Assembly: GCA_024235395.1 (NCBI GenBank)
Contig: JACKMK010000004.1
Span: forward strand, 310,001 to 374,000
DNA length: 64,000 nucleotides
Direction of reading: 5' to 3'
Origin: Chromatiaceae bacterium
GTDB taxonomy: Bacteria; Pseudomonadota; Gammaproteobacteria; Chromatiales; Chromatiaceae
The translations under genes and the position numbers were made by a program. Shown here in pieces: positions 60,588 to 64,000 of the stretch. Every line of letters starts with the position of its first letter. Positions within the stretch are counted from its first letter, which is position 1. Under the pieces are notes generated by a model. The model saw only the letters and a program-made list of their open reading frames with translations, had not been told where the DNA came from and searched no databases.

Positions 60588-60916
60588 AACAAAAGCGCAA
60601 GTTGTTCGATGAACTGATGGAAGGCGTCGACGCCATGCAGCAGCAGCGCGAGGGAAAAATCACGCTACGCTCGCATGAGGTCGAGAACCTACCCCCGCTC
60701 GACGTGGACGCGGATCTCATCCGCGACACGCGCGAACGTATGCACGTCTCCCGCGCCGTGTTTGCCCGCCGCCTACGCGTATCGACACGCACCTTGGAGA
60801 ACTGGGAGCAAGGGCGGGCGCGGCCCAATGCCCAGGCCGCTGCTTTGATTCTGATGGTGAGGAAATTTCCCGATACCCTGGAGAAACTCAGCGAGTTGGG
60901 GCACCGGGCGGCTTGA
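60584..60916 (+). CDS. Xre-family antitoxin (HigA/NadS-like)
   Basis: A 110-residue protein: an N-terminal toxin-binding part, then a helix-turn-helix (MHVSRAVFARRLRVSTRTLE followed by NWEQGRARP), the classic HigA/NadS pattern, and a short C-terminal helix. It starts within the toxin stop codon, giving coupled translation. It should repress the operon through the 25-base palindrome. Confidence 0.9.
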   Translation: MKQKRKLFDELMEGVDAMQQQREGKITLRSHEVENLPPLDVDADLIRDTRERMHVSRAVFARRLRVSTRTLENWEQGRARPNAQAAALILMVRKFPDTLEKLSELGHRAA

Positions 60917-60940
60917 ATTTATTGGAAAAAATCAGCCAAG

Positions 60941-61034
60941 GCGATATGGGGGGTATCCGTGGGGGCATAATCGGCATTTCGCATTTTAAGCAATTGTTTT
61001 ATAAAGCAATGTGGTTGTCGCCGCCTCCACCAAA
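60941..61034 (+). repeat. Direct repeat C, attachment-site-like, ssrA 3'-tail
   Basis: The third copy of the core: GGGGGGTATCCGTGGGGG, GCATAATCGGCATTTCGCAT, TTTTAAGCAATTGTTTTATA and TTGTCGCCGCCTCCACCAAA. Unlike A and B it is followed by a real terminator-like hairpin (61039-61065) as expected after a functional ssrA gene. The upstream homology seen in A and B is missing. Confidence 0.75.
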
Positions 61035-61038
61035 CGAT

Positions 61039-61065
61039 GAAGGGTCGCCCTTGTGGCGGCCCTTC
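61039..61065 (+). terminator. Terminator-like hairpin after ssrA-type tail
   Basis: GAAGGGTCGCC and GGCGGCCCTTC pair over 11 positions (one G-U) around a 5-base loop, directly after the CCACCAAAC of repeat C. The T-tract is weak (GGCGTTTC). Confidence 0.6.
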
Positions 61066-61093
61066 GGCGTTTCTGGCCGCGCATCGGAATAAT

Positions 61094-61169
61094 GAACCCG
61101 CGGAGCGGGTTCACCAGGCACCAGAGGTGCCGCAGAACGCCGTCGCGATGCGACGGCGGCCCGAAGGCC
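61094..61169. repeat. Array of four consecutive perfect hairpins
   Basis: Four exact stem-loops sit almost end to end: GAACCCGC/GCGGGTTC (61094-61112), GGCACC/GGTGCC (61117-61131), GCCGTCGC/GCGACGGC (61139-61157) and GGCC/GGCC with CGAA loop (61158-61169). Each of the first three has a 3-base loop. No gene explains them; reading frames through them are artefacts of the symmetry. Confidence 0.85.
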
Positions 61170-61173
61170 GAAT

Positions 61174-61197
61174 AACTCCCGCCGCCTCCACCAAACG
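61174..61197 (+). repeat. Second ssrA-type 3' tail
   Basis: ACTCCCGCCGCCTCCACCAA is a better match to the usual tmRNA 3' end (T-arm CTCCCGCC plus acceptor GCCTCCACCA) than repeat C, but no tmRNA body precedes it. It is a remnant or displaced end from an integration event. Confidence 0.6.
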
Positions 61198-61204
61198 GAA
61201 AAAA

Positions 61205-61228
61205 GGCCAGCCTCGCGCTGGCCTTTTT
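61205..61228 (+). terminator. Rho-independent terminator
   Basis: A perfect 7-bp stem GGCCAGC/GCTGGCC with loop CTCGC is flanked by A6 upstream and T5 downstream, so it can act in both directions. It follows the second ssrA-type tail by a few bases, as expected for a tmRNA gene terminator. Confidence 0.9.
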
Positions 61229-61251
61229 GCGTTTTCCGGCGGTGTGGACGA

Positions 61252-61294
61252 GAACCCACGTTCCGGGTTCATCCGGCAGCGCCTGCAGCGCTGC
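61252..61294. repeat. Second hairpin group
   Basis: GAACCC/GGGTTC (61252-61270) and GCAGCGC/GCGCTGC (61276-61294) are perfect stem-loops. The first begins with the same GAACCC arm as the array at 61094. The unit tail-terminator-GAACCC hairpin therefore occurs twice in tandem. Confidence 0.75.
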
Positions 61295-61509
61295 TGAGCG
61301 CCGCGCCGCGGCGGCCCGACGGGCGAGGTGCACGGACGCACCGAGTCACCCTCGCCGACTTCACCATTCTTTATATATTTTTCAGTTGTTTATACGCTTT
61401 TCATAAGGCTCGACAGGAGATTTTTTCTGGCGCGATGTGATTGCTCATCTCGCAGTCTTGGTCCGTCTCGACAACCGCGCACAACGGCACCGCAACACGG
61501 TCCAACCTG
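61295..61509. other. AT-rich flank beyond the repeat zone
   Basis: After a GC-rich stretch, an AT-rich segment (TTTATATATTTTTCAGTTGT near 61370) and TGTGATTGCTC resemble the sequence following core B. No gene is visible. It marks the outer boundary of the accreted zone, and the kinase gene end lies just beyond. Confidence 0.5.
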
Positions 61510-62772
61510 TCAGTAAGCCATGCGGATCGATACCACTACGCCACCGCCTCCCCGGTTGGCCAGGCGGATCTCCCAACCGTAGAGGTCGCACAGCCGCTTG
61601 ACGATGTTGAGGCCAATGCCTTCACCGGCCTTTTGCACGCCGCGGCCGCGCACATGGCGATCGAAAATGTGGGGAATAAGTGCCTCGTCGATGCCGCAAC
61701 CGTTGTCCTCCACGCGGATACCATCGCGGTCGACCCATACCCGGATCACGCCCTGCTCCGAGTAATTGATGGCATTGCGGCAGAGGTTGCTCAGAATGAT
61801 CTCTATCACCTTGCGATGCACCGGCAGGCACAGTGGCACGGCAGCCTCAAGCTTCATCTCCAATGGCTTGCCGTCGAGCAAGGACGCCAGTTTGCCGAGT
61901 TCGGCTTCCGCCACCTCGGCCACGTCCACGGCCTCGGAATCACCCAAGCGCTTCGGTTCGCGGCCAAGGATCAGGAAGGCGTCGATCAGCTCGGAAATGT
62001 CCTTGCAGGCACGGCGTATCATCCGTGCACGTCCGCGACCCTTTTCGCTCAGTGACGCTTCCGTTTCCAGGAACTGTGCGGCGCCGTCGATGATGGTGAT
62101 TGGCGTGCGCAGCTCGTGGCTCACGTCCGAGCTGAAGCGCCGCTCGCGCTCGACCAGGTCTTCCAGTCGGCGCTTGTACTCATCCATTGCCAGGACCAAT
62201 TCGCGCGTCTCACCCTTGAGTCCCCGGGTGGGCAGTTCCGGCATGCGCTGCGTCGGCGAACTGTCGCGCAGCCGACGTGCAAGGCGTAGCACCGGTGATA
62301 CGGCGCGCAGGCTGAGCTTGTACGCGATCCAGCTCGTAGCGTAGACGATGATCAGCAACAGGGTCACGGGCAATAGGCCAAACAGCCCGATCAGACGGTC
62401 GACGTTGTAACCGGAAAACACCAGATAAAGGCGCCCACCGCTGAAATCCTCCACGTAGACTGGCAGCGGGCGCTCGTGCCCGGGCAGCGGGACTGCGGCA
62501 TGCAGACCGGGCGGCAGGTCGCGGAGAATCTCCGGCCGGCTGCCCTTGCCCGCAGGATCGACGAGGTAGCCCACCAGGTTGCGCGTGCGTGGCAGAGGGT
62601 AGCTCGGGTCTGCCTGGTATGCCTCGAAGAAGGTCTGGGCCTCAAGTGCGAGGGCCTGCTTGACCAGCACTTTCTGCAACACCCAGGCGACCGCAGAGAC
62701 GCTGAGCAACACGGCGAGAAAGATGAAGATCCCCTGCAGCAGTATGCGCTGCCACCGTTCCCCTTCGCTCAT
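61510..62772 (-). CDS. Two-component sensor histidine kinase
   Basis: A 420-residue membrane kinase. Transmembrane helices lie at about 13-33 and 128-150 around a ~95-residue periplasmic sensor, followed by a HAMP-like linker. The HisKA domain has the H-box FSSDVSHELRTPIT (His219). The catalytic domain has NLCRNAINYS (N-box), VEDNGCGI (G1) and a G-rich AGEGIGLNIVKRL. Its start overlaps the stop of the response regulator gene (ATGA), so the two are coupled. The signal sensed is unknown. Confidence 0.93.
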   Translation of the reverse strand: MSEGERWQRILLQGIFIFLAVLLSVSAVAWVLQKVLVKQALALEAQTFFEAYQADPSYPLPRTRNLVGYLVDPAGKGSRPEILRDLPPGLHAAVPLPGHERPLPVYVEDFSGGRLYLVFSGYNVDRLIGLFGLLPVTLLLIIVYATSWIAYKLSLRAVSPVLRLARRLRDSSPTQRMPELPTRGLKGETRELVLAMDEYKRRLEDLVERERRFSSDVSHELRTPITIIDGAAQFLETEASLSEKGRGRARMIRRACKDISELIDAFLILGREPKRLGDSEAVDVAEVAEAELGKLASLLDGKPLEMKLEAAVPLCLPVHRKVIEIILSNLCRNAINYSEQGVIRVWVDRDGIRVEDNGCGIDEALIPHIFDRHVRGRGVQKAGEGIGLNIVKRLCDLYGWEIRLANRGGGGVVVSIRMAY

Positions 62773-63500
62773 GCCGCCTGGCCACCCTTGTCATGCAGTC
62801 GGTAGCCGATGCCGTGCATGGTGTGCAGCAGCTTGCTTTCGAACGGCTTGTCAATGGCGTTGCGGATTGCGGAAATGTGCGTGCGCAGCGCATCGCTGTC
62901 GGTCGGCGCGTCTCCCCAGACATGAGATTCGATCTCGCGCCTCGAAACCACGCGGTGCTGGTTTTCCATCAACAGCTGCAGGATTTTGAACGGCACTGGG
63001 TAGAGCGCGATCGATTGACTCCCGCGTGTCACTTCGCGAGTTTCGGGGTCCAAGGTCAGGTCCCCCACCTGCAACAGAGCACGGCCGCCGAGCCCCGAGC
63101 GCCGCCACAGCGCCTGGACACGGGCATACACCTCGAGCATCTCGAATGGCTTGACCAGGTAGTCGTCGGCGCCGGCGGCGAAACCCGTCAGCTTGTCATC
63201 CAGCGTGTCCCGTGCTGTGAGCATCAGGATCGGGATATGCGATCGCTTGACCGTGCGCAGCTGCCTGCACAGCTCGACGCCATCCAGGCCTGGCAGAGCG
63301 AGATCGAGGATGATCACGTCGTGCTCGCCGGTGGCCGCGAGGTGCAGGCCGGTCAGGCCATCGTGCGCATAGTCGGCCACATGACCGCGGTCGCCGAAGA
63401 AGTCGACCAGCAGCGTGGCGATGTCGGTGTTGTCTTCAATGATCAACACCCTGGCGTGAAAATCGCTCACGGCTGATGACCGCGGTTCAGAAACAGACAT
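62769..63500 (-). CDS. OmpR/PhoB-family response regulator
   Basis: A 243-residue regulator. The receiver domain has the acidic pair Glu22-Asp23, phospho-acceptor Asp66 (IILDLALPGLDG) and conserved Lys in YLVKPFE. The C-terminal winged helix has the usual HISAIRNAIDKPF and HTMHGIGYRLH segments. Its start overlaps the end of the cyclopropane-synthase-like gene by 14 bases, so three genes form one operon. Confidence 0.95.
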   Translation of the reverse strand: MSVSEPRSSAVSDFHARVLIIEDNTDIATLLVDFFGDRGHVADYAHDGLTGLHLAATGEHDVIILDLALPGLDGVELCRQLRTVKRSHIPILMLTARDTLDDKLTGFAAGADDYLVKPFEMLEVYARVQALWRRSGLGGRALLQVGDLTLDPETREVTRGSQSIALYPVPFKILQLLMENQHRVVSRREIESHVWGDAPTDSDALRTHISAIRNAIDKPFESKLLHTMHGIGYRLHDKGGQAA

Positions 63501-64000
63501 CGGCTGGTCGTGCGTGCGGTTTGCTCAGGAGCATCTGCACGGTGCCGAGGTGACGCTCGGCAAATCCGCCTTCGCTGTAGCACAGGTAGAACTCCCATAA
63601 GCGGATGAACTCCTCCGGGTAGCCGAGCGCCTTCACCTCGTCAAGCCGTGCCATGAAGCGGGCGCGCCAGTCGCGCAGGGTGCGTGCATAGTGCAGACCG
63701 ATGTCCTCGAGATGCGCGATGCGCATGTCGCTGGCACGGGTCAGGGCATTCGACATCGCAGTCACCGACGGTAGGAAACCGCCCGGGAAAATGAAGCGCT
63801 TGATAAAGTCTACCTCGCGCAACGCCTGTTTGTAGTGCTGATCGTTGATGGTGATCGCCTGGATCAGCATCTGTCCGTCGGCCTTCAGCAGCCGACTGCA
63901 TTGTGCGAAGTAGGTCTGCATGTACTGGTGCCCGATCGCCTCGATCATTTCGATCGACACGATGCGATCGTAGCTGCCATCGAGCTCGCGGTAGTCGTCG
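63487..64000 (-). CDS. Cyclopropane-fatty-acyl-phospholipid synthase-like, partial (runs off right edge)
   Basis: The C-terminal ~170 residues of a CFA-synthase-family methyltransferase: DDYRELDGSYDRIVSIEMIE (motif region after SAM binding), ADGQMLIQAITIND, FIKRFIFPGGFLPSV (typical FIFPGG motif), DIGLHYARTLRDWRARF and WEFYLCYSEGGFAER. These enzymes methylenate membrane lipid acyl chains using SAM. The SAM-binding N-terminal part lies outside the window. The gene leads the operon with the response regulator and kinase. Confidence 0.93.
   Translation of the reverse strand, partial: DDYRELDGSYDRIVSIEMIEAIGHQYMQTYFAQCSRLLKADGQMLIQAITINDQHYKQALREVDFIKRFIFPGGFLPSVTAMSNALTRASDMRIAHLEDIGLHYARTLRDWRARFMARLDEVKALGYPEEFIRLWEFYLCYSEGGFAERHLGTVQMLLSKPHARPADVCF

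Noticed and set aside
61019..61197. A functional ssrA (tmRNA) gene
   Set aside because: Only 3' tails are present; no tRNA-like 5' half, tag-peptide reading frame or pseudoknots precede them.
61082..61300. Hairpin group as a CRISPR array or a protein-coding gene
   Set aside because: The stem-loops differ from one another in sequence and there is no repeat-spacer periodicity; open frames through them are produced by their symmetry.

Overview
The window is GC-rich bacterial DNA, most likely from a gammaproteobacterium. The T3SS matches the Yersinia Ysc family in gene content and order, and the 3' tails near 61 kb resemble gammaproteobacterial ssrA. I cannot name the genus. About 55 kb is a type III secretion (T3SS) pathogenicity or symbiosis island. 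It is followed by a short zone of accreted mobile cargo and then by core-like genes.

Region 1 (1-19 kb) encodes the apparatus in three blocks: sctW-sycN-sctX-sctY-sctV (minus strand), sctN-O-P-Q-R-S-T-U (plus), and yscB-like-sctD-yscE-sctF-yscG-sctI-sctJ-sctK-sctL (minus). This is the Yersinia virulon order with one large omission: the outer-membrane secretin sctC is absent where it would be expected, between yscB and sctD. An RsbW-like kinase lies upstream of sctW, a STAS protein upstream of sctN, and a second, degenerate RsbW-like protein at the left edge. With the SpoIIE-type phosphatase at 42-44.6 kb they form a BtrU/V/W-like partner switch wired into the secretion genes.

Region 2 (19-28.4 kb) encodes the translocon: an LcrG-like protein, a tip/filament candidate, an SycD-type TPR chaperone, hydrophobic translocators SctE and SctB, and then a 1519-residue Sec-type secreted protein ending in a dockerin.

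Region 3 (28.5-55.2 kb) is an effector arsenal organised as chaperone-effector units. There is a class-3 lipase, two proteins with glycine-rich membrane hairpins, a 1637-residue giant, and a protein with a caspase-like (clan CD) His/Cys dyad. Counting the apparatus-linked ones, nine small CesT-like chaperones are encoded. Three effectors share a short two-helix motif. Interspersed are a Cache-domain sensor, a membrane-anchored methyltransferase, two MarC-family membrane proteins and a bacterial TGS1-like methyltransferase.

Region 4 (55.2-61.5 kb) holds three diverged direct repeats ending in an ssrA-like CCGCCTCCACCA tail. They bracket two cargo modules: a TacT/TacA toxin-antitoxin pair, and a primase-helicase of the TOTE conflict type with a HigB/HigA-like pair. 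The HigB-like gene appears to be expressed from a palindromic, leaderless promoter. Two terminators and an unusual run of perfect hairpins follow. Region 5 (61.5-64 kb) holds a sensor kinase, an OmpR-type regulator and the end of a cyclopropane-fatty-acid-synthase-like gene.
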